This document shows positions 34,534 to 42,110 of a stretch of DNA of 64,000 nt, piece by piece (the stretch's first letter is position 1; each line of letters starts with the position of its first letter). The stretch is taken from assembly GCF_017308975.1 (NCBI RefSeq), contig NZ_JADWPD010000009.1, positions 177,093 through 241,092 of the forward strand. Reading direction: 5' to 3'. Under the pieces are notes generated by a model that was not told the DNA's origin, did not search any database, and saw only the letters and a program-made list of their open reading frames with translations. The stretch comes from Amycolatopsis sp. MtRt-6 (GTDB taxonomy: Bacteria > Actinomycetota > Actinomycetes > Mycobacteriales > Pseudonocardiaceae). A program made the position numbers and the translations under genes.

Positions 34534-35283
34534 TCAGGCCGCGACCGCGGTGCGGCGGGTCAGCGTCTTCTCCGCGAACGCGCCGAACGCCAGGCCCAGC
34601 GCCAGCCACAGCGTCACCTGGGTGCCGACCGATGCCGTCCGGAAGCTCCACAGTGTCGCGGCCGGGAACGTCGCCGGGACCTCGTCGACCACCGGCATCA
34701 GCCAGGCCACCACGCCGATCACGACGAGGTAGCCCGCCGCGGCCAGCAGGAAGCCGTTCCACGCGCCGAGGCGGTCCGCGAGCTTGCGGCCGAACACCGT
34801 CGCGAAGATGCCGACGAGCAGCGAAACCGCGACGAAGCCGAAGTACAGCTCGGTCCGGGAACCGATCGTGCCCGGCTGGCCCACCGCGGGCGGGTTGGCC
34901 GGGTACTTCAGGAACGGCACCAGGAAGACCACGGTGAACGCGCCCGCCGTCAGCAGCAGCGCCGTCACCCGCGGGCGCAGCGAGCCGAGCCGTCCCTGGG
35001 CGAACGCGAAGGCCAGCGAGAGCAGGCCGCCGATCGCGACGCCGTAGACGAGCACACCGGTCAGCAGGCCGAGCGTGCTCTGGATGTCGCGGGGGACGAG
35101 CTCTTCCTCCTCCGAAGGAGCGGGAGCCGAGGCGTCGTGCGAGTGCGCGTGGCCGCCGCCGGACTCCTCGAGCCCGATGGCGGCGTTCACCGACGGCTCA
35201 CCGAAGGCGTAGGCGAACCCGAACGCGAGCACGCCGGCGATCAGGCCCGCGAGCATGCCGCGGACCAGCAAGGTCTTCATCAT
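34534..35283 (-). CDS. cbtA: Predicted cobalt transporter CbtA
   Basis: 249 aa with five membrane helices in the CbtA pattern. Helix 1 has GMLAGLIAGVLAFGFAYAFGEP, followed by a metal-binding His segment HAHSHD (about residue 46-51) and LVPRDIQSTLGLLTG. CbtAB were predicted to be cobalt transporters because cobalamin riboswitches precede them; the riboswitch found here supports the call. Either of two tandem ATGs could start the protein. It lies 19 nt after cbtB. Confidence 0.93.
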   Translation of the reverse strand: MMKTLLVRGMLAGLIAGVLAFGFAYAFGEPSVNAAIGLEESGGGHAHSHDASAPAPSEEEELVPRDIQSTLGLLTGVLVYGVAIGGLLSLAFAFAQGRLGSLRPRVTALLLTAGAFTVVFLVPFLKYPANPPAVGQPGTIGSRTELYFGFVAVSLLVGIFATVFGRKLADRLGAWNGFLLAAAGYLVVIGVVAWLMPVVDEVPATFPAATLWSFRTASVGTQVTLWLALGLAFGAFAEKTLTRRTAVAA

Positions 35284-35302
35284 GGGAGTGCGTGCCCGCC
35301 GA

Positions 35303-35512
35303 TCAGTGGCAGGGGAAGGCCAGCAGGTGCCGGCCGTCGTGCACGAACTCGTGGACGTACATGTTCGCGAACACCGCCGTGGCGCCCTGCTCGGCGCTCA
35401 CGAAGTACAGCGCGATCAGGGCGAGGAGCACCACGAACCCTGCCCACGGCACGATCTCACGGATCGGGATGCGGATCGGGAGCGGAACGGCGGGAGCTGC
35501 CGTCTGGGTCAT
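35303..35512 (-). CDS. cbtB: Predicted cobalt transporter subunit CbtB
   Basis: 69 aa, one membrane helix (about residues 22-41). The C-terminus HEFVHDGRHLLAFPCH has the His/Cys-rich tail that defines CbtB and probably contacts Co2+. It precedes cbtA in the same operon, behind a cobalamin riboswitch. A ribosome-binding site GAGGAGG lies 7-13 nt upstream of the ATG. Confidence 0.94.
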   Translation of the reverse strand: MTQTAAPAVPLPIRIPIREIVPWAGFVVLLALIALYFVSAEQGATAVFANMYVHEFVHDGRHLLAFPCH

Positions 35513-35555
35513 GGCGTGGCCTCCTCGGGCTTTCGCGGCCTCATCGGGGTCGAGC

Positions 35556-35640
35556 ACGACGGTCCGGGTCTGGCTTCCCCCTGGCGGGAGTCACAGTGGC
35601 GCGACCGCGCGGACTTGCACCGCGTTCCGGAATCCGTCGT
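35556..35640 (-). promoter_or_regulatory. Cobalamin riboswitch upstream of cbtB-cbtA (short type)
   Basis: On the minus strand: GGAACGCGGTGCAAGTCC, then GCGCCACTGTGA (box core 35591-35600), a very short connecting stretch and GGGGAAGCCAGACCC (35566-35580). ACGACGG (35634-35640) and CCGTCGT (35556-35562) can close P1. The distance between the box and the 3' element is far shorter than in the cobN riboswitch, as in the compact class without a large P6 arm. It should reduce cobalt import when cobalamin is high. Confidence 0.9.
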
Positions 35641-35738
35641 CTGGCCGGTTGAGCGTAGGTGCGCCGTTCGGGGCGCGTCAATGTGACACCGCAACTATCG
35701 GTGCGAGTTCCATCCCCATGGGGTAGCGAGCCCTCGGC

Positions 35739-35744
35739 TACAGT
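35739..35744 (+). promoter_or_regulatory. -10 box (TACAGT) of tnpB, leaderless
   Basis: TACAGT ends 7 nt before GTG 35752 and includes the G of an alternative GTG at 35743. This argues for a leaderless mRNA starting at 35752. Confidence 0.5.
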
Positions 35745-35751
35745 GATCGCC

Positions 35752-36960
35752 GTGCAGGCCCGCTACCGCTATCGACTCGAACCCGACGAGGTTCAGCGGG
35801 GAATGCTGGCGCGGACGTTCGGATGTGCCCGGGTGGTGTTCAACGACGCCATCAGGTGCCGGGACGACGCCTACCGGCTCGGGGTGAATTTGTCACCGGC
35901 CGAGGTGCAGCGACAGGTGATCACGGAGGCGAAGGCTCGCGACGAGCGGGCTTGGTTGTCCGAGGTGGCCAGCGTGGCGCTGGTGCAATCGGTGCGGGAC
36001 GCGCATCGGGCGTTCTCGAACTTCTTCGCCTCGGTGAGAGGCAGACGTCGGGGCCGGAAGATCGGGCGTCCGCGGTTCAAATCGAGGAAGGACAACAGGC
36101 AGTCGTTCCGGCTCACCCGGAACGGCTTCAGCCTGCGTCCGAACGGGCGGCTGTATCTGGCGAAGGTGGGGGAGGTGCGGGTGCGCTGGTCCCGTGCTTT
36201 GCCGTCGGAGCCCAGTTCGGTCACGATCATTCGTGAACCGGACGGCGGGTACTACGCGTCCTTCGTGGTCGAGGTCGAACGGACCCCGCTCCCGCCGGTC
36301 GAACGGGAAGCAGGGGTGGATCTGGGGATCACGCGCCTGGCGACGATCGCCGACACGACGGCACGTCGATTGGAGATTCCGAACCCGAAACACCTCTCGC
36401 GCAAGCTGCGGAAACTGGCTCGGCTGGAGCGTGAAAAGGCACGGCGCGTCAAAGGTTCGGCGAACCGGGCGAAGACACGTCACCGGGTCGCTGTCCAGCA
36501 CGGCAAAGTTGCTCGCGCCCGGCGGGACCACCACCACAAGCAGGCCCTCGTCCTGGTCCGCGAAAACCAAGCGGTTCACGTCGAGGACCTGAACATCGCG
36601 GGGATGGTCGGCAACCACCGGTTGGCGCGGGCGATACTCGATGCCGGGTGGGCCCAGTTCGTCAGGCTCCTCGAAGAGAAAGCCGAACGACACGGCCGTA
36701 CTGTGCACAAGGTGTCTCGCTGGCTGCCCAGCTCGAAAACGTGCTCAGGCTGCGGGCACGTGCTGGCCTCCATACCGCTCAAGATCCGAGAATGGTCCTG
36801 CCCCGGCTGTGGGACCGTCCACGATCGGGACCACAACGCAGCGCTCAACATCCTCGCCGCCGGGCAGGCGGAGAGGCTAAACGCCGGTGGAGCTCCGGTA
36901 AGTCCTTCCTCCAGGGAGGTGCAGGGCGATGAAGCAGGAAGCAACCCGGACGCGGCATAG
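35752..36960 (+). CDS. tnpB: RNA-guided nuclease TnpB (IS200/IS605 family OrfB), intact
   Basis: 402 aa. N-terminal bridge/WED-like region (ARYRYRLEPDEVQRGML; GRKIGRPRFK), then the RuvC nuclease with D190 (GVDLGITRLA), E278 (VHVEDLNIAG) and D360 (VHDRDHNAALN). A zinc ribbon lies between them (C331, C334, C350, C353). These positions almost match ISDra2 TnpB (D191, E278, D361), so the protein should be active. No TnpA transposase is nearby, so it cannot move alone. Its 3' end and right end encode the guide RNA. It separates the cbtBA riboswitch from the ROK gene. Confidence 0.95.
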   Translation: MQARYRYRLEPDEVQRGMLARTFGCARVVFNDAIRCRDDAYRLGVNLSPAEVQRQVITEAKARDERAWLSEVASVALVQSVRDAHRAFSNFFASVRGRRRGRKIGRPRFKSRKDNRQSFRLTRNGFSLRPNGRLYLAKVGEVRVRWSRALPSEPSSVTIIREPDGGYYASFVVEVERTPLPPVEREAGVDLGITRLATIADTTARRLEIPNPKHLSRKLRKLARLEREKARRVKGSANRAKTRHRVAVQHGKVARARRDHHHKQALVLVRENQAVHVEDLNIAGMVGNHRLARAILDAGWAQFVRLLEEKAERHGRTVHKVSRWLPSSKTCSGCGHVLASIPLKIREWSCPGCGTVHDRDHNAALNILAAGQAERLNAGGAPVSPSSREVQGDEAGSNPDAA

Positions 36961-37003
36961 CCGCGCAGGAATCCCCGGCTCTGCTGCCGGGGAGCGTGCC
37001 AAT
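36770..37003 (+). ncRNA. Predicted omega RNA (reRNA) at the right end of the tnpB element
   Basis: In this family the guide scaffold overlaps the 3' end of tnpB and ends at the element boundary. Here GCGGACG-like CGCGGC-ATA-GCCGCG (36951-36965) forms a stem with the tnpB stop in the loop. It is followed by AGGAATCC and the terminal hairpin CCCCGGC-TCTGCT-GCCGGGG (36973-36992), then GAGCGTGCC. This closely follows the usual right-end sequence. The guide would be the next 16-20 nt from about 37001-37004. The 5' boundary is approximate. Confidence 0.8.
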
Positions 37004-37006
37004 CGA

Positions 37007-37903
37007 ATGGTGGCGGCCCTCGATGTGGGCGGGACGACGATCAAGGCGGCGCTGCTCGACGAGCAGCTCCGGCCCCAAGCGGCACTGCGCGCGGAGACGG
37101 CTCGCAGTGCCGACGGGACGGCGCTGGCCGCGCAGACCGTGGACATCGTCGCCGCCCTGGCCGAACAGGCCGGGACCGAACGGCCCGACGCGGTCGGGGT
37201 TGTCGTGCCGGGGATCGTCGACGAACGGACTCGCGTCTGCCACTTCTCGGCCAACCTCGACTGGCGGGACGTGCACTTCGGCGAGCTGCTGGAAGAGCGG
37301 CTCGGGCTGCCCGTCGCGTTCGGGCACGACGTCACCGCCGGCGGGATCGCCGAGTTCCGCGTCGGTGCCGGGCGGGGGGCGACGAACGCCGCGTTCATCC
37401 CCGTCGGCACCGGGATCGCCGCCGCCTTGCTGCTCGACGGCCGGATCCACCGGGCGCACGGGCAGGCCGGCGAGGTCGGGCACATCGACGTCGGCCACTC
37501 CGGCAAGTGCGGCTGTGGGGCGATCGGCTGCCTGGAGGCCATCTCCTCGGCCGCCGCGATCGCGCGCCGCTACACCGAACGCACCGGGCGGCCGGCCGAT
37601 GGCGCGCGCGAGGTCGTGGAGCTGGCCCGGCGCGGTGACGAGGTCGCCGTCGCCGTGGTGCAGGACGCGCTCGACGGGCTCGGCCACGGGATCCGGACGC
37701 TGCTGACGTTGCTGGGCCCGGATGTGATCGTCCTGGGCGGCGGCCTCTTCACGGCCGCCGACTACGTGCTGGAACCGGTGCGGGAGTGGCTGGCCGCGCA
37801 CCTGACCTTCCAGAAGATGCCGGAGCTGCGGATCGCCGAGCTGGGCGACGAAGCCGGGCGGCTGGGCGCCGGCCTGCTGGCTTTCGACCTGCTCCAAGCG
37901 TGA
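37007..37903 (+). CDS. ROK-family sugar kinase
   Basis: 298 aa. ATP-binding DVGGTTIKAAL at the N-terminus, substrate motif GHDVTAGGIAEF (catalytic Asp, about residue 106), and the ROK zinc site GHIDVGHSGKCGCGAIGCLE (about 163-182), with GPDVIVLGGGLF near the C-terminus. It has no DNA-binding domain, so it is a kinase (glucokinase-like) rather than a repressor. The tnpB right end lies directly before the ATG; GGGGAG from that hairpin is the only ribosome-binding-like sequence, 12 nt upstream. The insertion may have replaced its native promoter. Confidence 0.92.
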   Translation: MVAALDVGGTTIKAALLDEQLRPQAALRAETARSADGTALAAQTVDIVAALAEQAGTERPDAVGVVVPGIVDERTRVCHFSANLDWRDVHFGELLEERLGLPVAFGHDVTAGGIAEFRVGAGRGATNAAFIPVGTGIAAALLLDGRIHRAHGQAGEVGHIDVGHSGKCGCGAIGCLEAISSAAAIARRYTERTGRPADGAREVVELARRGDEVAVAVVQDALDGLGHGIRTLLTLLGPDVIVLGGGLFTAADYVLEPVREWLAAHLTFQKMPELRIAELGDEAGRLGAGLLAFDLLQA

Positions 37904-37910
37904 CGCCGGC

Positions 37911-37939
37911 GGCCACCACCACCGGCTGTGGTGGTGGCC
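37911..37939. terminator. Terminator hairpin between ROK and DyP genes
   Basis: GGCCACCACCAC (37911-37922) and GTGGTGGTGGCC (37928-37939) form a perfect 12-bp stem with loop CGGCT. It sits between two convergent genes and could stop transcription in both directions. Confidence 0.75.
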
Positions 37940-37948
37940 GGACGGCGG

Positions 37949-39346
37949 TCAGAGCGCGCGCAGGAAGGCCAGCGACGGCATGAAGAAGTACTCGCCGCCC
38001 CGCAGCGTCACCGACTGCGGCACCGGGCCGGCCGTCTGCTGCGTGGCGCCGCCCCAGTCGACCGTGTAGTCGGACGAACCGCGCTCGCCCTGGCCGATCA
38101 CCGGGTCGAGGCCCGGCGTGACGCCGTCGACGATCGGGAAGCGCGGGTTGTTCGCCCAGATCGCCTGCGTGAACTCGAACTGGTTGCCCAGCGCGGAGTT
38201 GAACGCCATGAACAGCAGGCCCACGCCGCCGCTCGGCCGGGCCGCGGGCGGCACGTCGGCGTTCGGGTCGTCCGGGCGGTCGCCGTACGTGACGCCGCGG
38301 CGGGCCATCAGGTGCCGCCGCTCGCCGGCCGGGTCTTCGGCGCCGCCGGAGCCGCGTGGGTTCGTCTTGCGGATGTGGGCCTGGAACGGGCACTTCAGCG
38401 CGGCGCGGTCGCTGTCGTAGGTGAAGTTGTTGGACACCGGGCTTTCCGCGCCGTCTTCCCGCTGGGTTGTCAGCGGCGTGCCGTCCTCGAACCGGCCGAT
38501 GATCATCGCCCCGGCGCGCTCGCGATCTTCGCCGACGAGGCCGAGCGTGTCGGCCAGATCCGCTTCGGCCTGCTTGAACCGCCGGACGTTCTGTTCCAGT
38601 TTGCGGAAAACGAAATAGCTGCCGAAATGCACGCCGGGATCCGGCGCCGCGGGGTCGGGAACCAGGACCTGGTCCAATGGTGCCGCCGGGTTCCACACGT
38701 TGATGCCGTCGGTGTTGTTCTTCTCCGCGTCGACGTCTTCGGTGAGGAACAACGGCTGGCTGCGGCCGTCGACGTAGCCGAAGTGCTCGATGCCTTCGCC
38801 GCGCGCGTTGACGCGGCCGAGGCCGGTTTCCTCCGCGAGTACCGCGGCCGAATCCGGCAGCAGGCCGAGGATTTCGTTGCGGCGCGCGGTCATCGCCTTG
38901 TCGGTGGCGTCCCCGACGAGCACGACGGCGTGGATTTCCGCGCGGTAGCCCGGATCGAACGTCGAGCGCGGCGGGTCGGCCAGCTGCCGCCGCGTGTCCG
39001 GAGCGGCCATCCCGCGCAGGAACGCCTCGTCCTGGGGGAGGTTTTCGACGCCGAGAGCGCGGTAGCCGGCCGCGGTGAGCCCGACGCCGACGTACGGCGT
39101 TCCCCCGCCGCCTTCGGTCTTGAACGCGCTCACCTCGTCGAGGTGTGCCTTGGCGGACTTCATCTTCCCGGTGACCGAAACCAGGAAGGCGCGCGCCTCC
39201 GCGGCGTCGCCGAACGCGAGGAACAAAGCGGACAGATGGTCGCGGACGTGGGCCTTGAGGATGTTCGGCTGTAGTTCGCCGAGCATCGTCGCGGCATCGC
39301 CGGACGCCGTGGTCCAGGACAGCGTGGTGGACAGATCGATACTCAT
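37949..39346 (-). CDS. DyP-type heme peroxidase
   Basis: 465 aa. The GXXDG hallmark is GYVDGRSQP with catalytic D193 (about residues 190-198), followed by heme-pocket regions FRKLEQNVRRF and RRHLMARRGVTYG (likely proximal His). The length and the long insertion fit the larger actinobacterial/fungal-like DyP subfamily. No Tat or Sec signal is visible, so it is cytoplasmic or carried by another protein (encapsulins are known partners, none here). GGGGAGGGGAA precedes the ATG. Oxidises phenolic or dye substrates with H2O2; the natural one is unknown. Confidence 0.9.
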   Translation of the reverse strand: MSIDLSTTLSWTTASGDAATMLGELQPNILKAHVRDHLSALFLAFGDAAEARAFLVSVTGKMKSAKAHLDEVSAFKTEGGGGTPYVGVGLTAAGYRALGVENLPQDEAFLRGMAAPDTRRQLADPPRSTFDPGYRAEIHAVVLVGDATDKAMTARRNEILGLLPDSAAVLAEETGLGRVNARGEGIEHFGYVDGRSQPLFLTEDVDAEKNNTDGINVWNPAAPLDQVLVPDPAAPDPGVHFGSYFVFRKLEQNVRRFKQAEADLADTLGLVGEDRERAGAMIIGRFEDGTPLTTQREDGAESPVSNNFTYDSDRAALKCPFQAHIRKTNPRGSGGAEDPAGERRHLMARRGVTYGDRPDDPNADVPPAARPSGGVGLLFMAFNSALGNQFEFTQAIWANNPRFPIVDGVTPGLDPVIGQGERGSSDYTVDWGGATQQTAGPVPQSVTLRGGEYFFMPSLAFLRAL

Positions 39347-39391
39347 TCCGGTTCCCCTCCCCTTGTGTGCGCCCGCCTCTCGGCGGCCACC

Positions 39392-39423
39392 CGGCCGACC
39401 GGAATCCCCCCTCGGCCGACCGG
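39392..39423. repeat. Paired CGGCCGACCGG direct repeats upstream of the DyP gene
   Basis: CGGCCGACCGG occurs at 39392-39402 and 39413-39423, 21 bp apart from start to start, so both lie on the same DNA face. They lie 46-77 nt upstream of the peroxidase ATG. A tandem operator is possible; chance in such GC-rich DNA cannot be excluded. Confidence 0.45.
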
Positions 39424-39492
39424 GTCCCCTGAATACAGAGTGCAACGACGGAGGCCGGTGCTGCCACCCGTTTGCCGGATTCACACGAAAGA

Positions 39493-40518
39493 TTAAGTTG
39501 AGCGTGAAACAGTTTCTCTGCGGAAAGAATTTGCCGCCGTGGACGACCCGGGAAATGCCCGTCGGTAATCGCCCGGTGACACACCGAACTGCTTCAAGAA
39601 GTGGTGACGCAGGTTGTTCGCGGTGCCGAGCCCGCTCAGTGCGGCGATTTTCTCCATCGCCAGCCCGGTCGACTCCAGGAGCGTCTGCGCCCGGGCGAGG
39701 CGCTGGTTGAGCAGCCACTGCAGCGGCGTCGTCCCGGTGGCGCGCCGCAGCTGCCGGTAGAAGGTGCGCGGGCTGACCGCGGCCCGGCGGGCCATGTCCT
39801 CGATCGTCAGGGGGCGGTCGAGGTGCGCGCGGGCCCAGTCCAGCACCGGGGCGAGGCCCGCGGAGTCGGTGGCGGGGACGGACAGGTCGACGTACTGCGC
39901 CTGGCCGCCGGGGCGGTGTGCGGGCACGACCAGCCGGCGGGCCAGCTGGTTGGCGACGTGCGCGCCGAGGTCGCGGCGGACCAGGTGCAGGCAGAGGTCG
40001 AGGCCGGCGGTCATCCCGGCGCTGGTGAGCACGTCGCCGTCGTCGACGTAGAGGACCGAGTCGTCGACCAGTACCGCCGGGTGGCGTTCGGCGAGCTGGG
40101 CGGTGTGCATCCAGTGGGCGGTGGCGCGGCGGCCGTCGAGCAGCCCGGCCGCGGCGAGCGCGAAGGCGCCGGTGCACAGCGACACCATCCTCGCGCCGTT
40201 GCGGTGGGCGCTGCGGAGGGCCGCGACGAGGTCGTCGGGCACCGGCACGCCGTCCTCGACGCAGGCGTCCGGGACCGAGGGCACGATGACCGTGCCGGCG
40301 CCGTCCAGGCCGTCGAGCCCGTACGGCGTCCGCAGGGCCAGGCCGGGTACGCCCGGCGGTGCGGAGCCGGCACCGCAGATCCGCAGGTCGTACCAGGGAT
40401 CGGCCAGGTCGGGCTGTGGCACGCCGAACACCGTGGCGGCGATGCTCACCTCGTACAGGTCCCAGGACCGCAGCCCGATTTCCTCGGGCACGACCAGGGC
40501 GACGGATCCCGCGTTCAT
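39493..40518 (-). CDS. GlxA-family AraC-type transcriptional regulator
   Basis: 341 aa. The N-terminal DJ-1/PfpI-like domain (about 1-190) has the nucleophile-elbow region SLCTGAFALAAAGLLDGR with Cys near 128. The C-terminal AraC HTH pair (about 235-330) has IEDMARRAAVSPRTFYRQLRRATG and EKIAALSGLGTANNLRHHF. The ATG lies 6 nt after a minus-strand -10 TACGAT. It is divergent from the imine-reductase-like gene and a 14-bp palindrome lies between them, so it probably regulates that gene and itself. Confidence 0.92.
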   Translation of the reverse strand: MNAGSVALVVPEEIGLRSWDLYEVSIAATVFGVPQPDLADPWYDLRICGAGSAPPGVPGLALRTPYGLDGLDGAGTVIVPSVPDACVEDGVPVPDDLVAALRSAHRNGARMVSLCTGAFALAAAGLLDGRRATAHWMHTAQLAERHPAVLVDDSVLYVDDGDVLTSAGMTAGLDLCLHLVRRDLGAHVANQLARRLVVPAHRPGGQAQYVDLSVPATDSAGLAPVLDWARAHLDRPLTIEDMARRAAVSPRTFYRQLRRATGTTPLQWLLNQRLARAQTLLESTGLAMEKIAALSGLGTANNLRHHFLKQFGVSPGDYRRAFPGSSTAANSFRRETVSRST

Positions 40519-40524
40519 GCCTCG

Positions 40525-40530
40525 ATCGTA
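40525..40530 (-). promoter_or_regulatory. -10 box (TACGAT) of the GlxA-type gene, leaderless
   Basis: The minus-strand TACGAT ends 6 nt before the ATG at 40518; this also argues against longer upstream starts. Confidence 0.5.
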
Positions 40531-40554
40531 TGGCAGGAATTTGGTGACAGTGGT

Positions 40555-40568
40555 CAGTGGCGCCACTG
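40555..40568. promoter_or_regulatory. Operator-like palindrome in the GlxA/IRED intergenic region
   Basis: CAGTGGCGCCACTG is a perfect 14-bp palindrome, 37 bp from the regulator start and 66 bp from the reductase start. It covers the position expected for the -35 of the regulator. Likely the regulator's own site (inference). Confidence 0.55.
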
Positions 40569-40633
40569 GTTGGGTGCTCCCGGCGCTGCGAATCTGGCCG
40601 CAGAAGATCGGCAACCACTTGAGGAGCAACGAG

Positions 40634-41503
40634 ATGAAGCAGCCTGTGACCGTCCTCGGCCTGGGGTCGATGGGCTCGGCACTGGCCGGGGCCCTGCTGG
40701 ACCACGGTCACCCGGTGACCGTCTGGAACCGCACGGCGGAGAAGGCGGCGCCGCTGACGCGCCGGGGAGCGCGGCTCGCGGCCACGCCCGCGGACGCGAT
40801 CGCGGCGAGCCCGCTCGTGGTCGCCTGCGTGCTCGACTACGGCGTGCTGCGCGCGTTGGTCGAGCCGGAGTCGTTGCGGGGCAAGGACTTCGTCAACCTG
40901 ACGTCCGGTTCGCCGGAGCAGGCGGCGGAAGCGGCGGAGTGGTTCGGCGAGCGCGGTGCGGGGTACCTCGACGGCGCGATCATGACCACCCCGGAGGGCG
41001 TGGGCTCGGCGGAGGTGATGTTCCTGTACAGCGGGCCGCGGCCGGTGTTCGACGCGCACTCGCCGGCGCTGGCGGCCCTGGGCGACCCGGTGTACCTGGG
41101 GGAGGAGCCGGGCCGGGCGTCCCTGTACGACGCGGCCCTGCTGGGCCTGATGTGGTCGGCGATGGCCGGCTGGCTCCACGGCGCGGCGCTGGTGGGGGCG
41201 GAGAAGACGACGGCGGCGGAGTTCACGCCGGTGGCGATCCGCTGGCTGGGAACGGTGAACCGGTTCCTGACGCGCTACGCGGACCAGGTCGACGAGGGCC
41301 GGTACCCGGGCGACGACGCCACGGTGGACGTGCAGGTGGCGGCGATCGGGCACCTCATCCACGCGGCCGGGGCGCGCGGGGTGGACAACGCGTTGCCGGA
41401 GTTGCTGAAGGAGATGATGGAACGGGCGAGCGCGGCCGGGCACGGGGCGGACAGCTTCGCGAGCCTGGTGGAGGTGTTCGCGGGCCGGGTGGCGGCGAGG
41501 TAG
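40634..41503 (+). CDS. Imine-reductase-like NAD(P)-binding dehydrogenase
   Basis: 289 aa. Rossmann motif VLGLGSMGSALAGALLDHG, an Arg after strand beta-2 (WNRT) that suggests NADPH, then NLTSGSPEQA and YLDGAIMTTPEGVGSAE (about 95-130), which mark the imine reductase group of beta-hydroxyacid dehydrogenases. The helix GLMWSAMAGWLHGAALV spans the region with the catalytic Asp or Tyr in characterised IREDs; Trp-Leu appears instead, so stereo-type and catalysis are uncertain. GAGGAG precedes the ATG. Native substrates of IREDs are mostly unknown. Confidence 0.85.
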   Translation: MKQPVTVLGLGSMGSALAGALLDHGHPVTVWNRTAEKAAPLTRRGARLAATPADAIAASPLVVACVLDYGVLRALVEPESLRGKDFVNLTSGSPEQAAEAAEWFGERGAGYLDGAIMTTPEGVGSAEVMFLYSGPRPVFDAHSPALAALGDPVYLGEEPGRASLYDAALLGLMWSAMAGWLHGAALVGAEKTTAAEFTPVAIRWLGTVNRFLTRYADQVDEGRYPGDDATVDVQVAAIGHLIHAAGARGVDNALPELLKEMMERASAAGHGADSFASLVEVFAGRVAAR

Positions 41504-41592
41504 GGGAACCGGGTGGGCCGGGTCCGGCGGTGCGGTGGCCGGTCCGGCTTGCGCAACCGCGACCACTGGGGAACTCGGGGTTGACGTGGCTA

Positions 41593-41618
41593 GTTGTTTC
41601 AGTCGAGACTGAAACAAC
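41593..41618. promoter_or_regulatory. 26-bp operator palindrome before the GbsR-like regulator
   Basis: GTTGTTTCAGTC (41593-41604) and GACTGAAACAAC (41607-41618) are perfect 12-bp arms around GA. It lies 28 nt before the GTG start of the regulator and 7 nt after TTGACG. Autoregulation by the dimeric GbsR/MarR protein is the simplest reading. Confidence 0.8.
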
Positions 41619-41645
41619 AAGACCCCTCGGCCCCGGAGGAGAGCG

Positions 41646-42101
41646 GTGGCCCCCCCGGGCGACCAGGACGAGGTGCTGCGGTGGATCGAGCGGGTGGCCA
41701 CGTTCTGCGTGGAGGAATGGGCGCTCCCGCCGATCACCGGGCGCATCCTCGGCCTGCTGATGATCTGCGACCCGCCCGAGCGCTCCGCCGGCATGATCGC
41801 CGAGACGATCCACGCCAGCCGCGCTTCGCTGACCTCGAACATGCGGTTCCTCGCCGCCATCGGGCTGGTCCGCAAGGTTCGCGTGCCGGGTGACCGCACC
41901 ACCTACTACCGCATCGAGGACGACGCCTGGCACAAGGTGATCCAGCGCAAGCTCGACAGCCTCGGTGCCTTCGGCGACATCGCCGACGAGGGCGCGAAAC
42001 TCGCCGGCGGCCGCGGGCCCCGGACCGAACGCATCCGCGCCGCCCAGCGGTCCCTGACCTGGCTGCGTGACATCGCCGCCCGCCATCCCCCGAAACCCTG
42101 A
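41646..42101 (+). CDS. GbsR/MarR-type transcriptional regulator
   Basis: 151 aa. N-terminal helices (VLRWIERVATFCVEEWALPPITGRILGLLM), then a winged helix (about 45-95) with SAGMIAETIHASRASLTSNMRFL and a wing RVPGDRTTYYRI, and a C-terminal dimerisation helix. This matches the GbsR branch. GGAGGAG precedes the GTG. It heads a likely operon with the methyltransferase 9 nt downstream and has a long palindrome in its promoter. Confidence 0.9.
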   Translation: MAPPGDQDEVLRWIERVATFCVEEWALPPITGRILGLLMICDPPERSAGMIAETIHASRASLTSNMRFLAAIGLVRKVRVPGDRTTYYRIEDDAWHKVIQRKLDSLGAFGDIADEGAKLAGGRGPRTERIRAAQRSLTWLRDIAARHPPKP

Positions 42102-42110
42102 GGACTTCCC

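Noticed and set aside
35513..35742. A TnpA or left-end transposase gene near tnpB
   Set aside because: The gap holds only the cbtB riboswitch and about 100 nt of leader; no Tyr-transposase frame is seen on either strand.
35686..35751. CCCCATGGGG palindrome as the left end of the tnpB element
   Set aside because: Left ends of this family have imperfect hairpins and a TAM just outside; a 10-bp palindrome alone is not enough to set the boundary.
37949..41902. A single 1317-codon minus-strand frame covering DyP and more
   Set aside because: Only its last 465 codons form DyP. The upstream part is antisense to the imine-reductase gene and crosses the GlxA-type gene in another frame.
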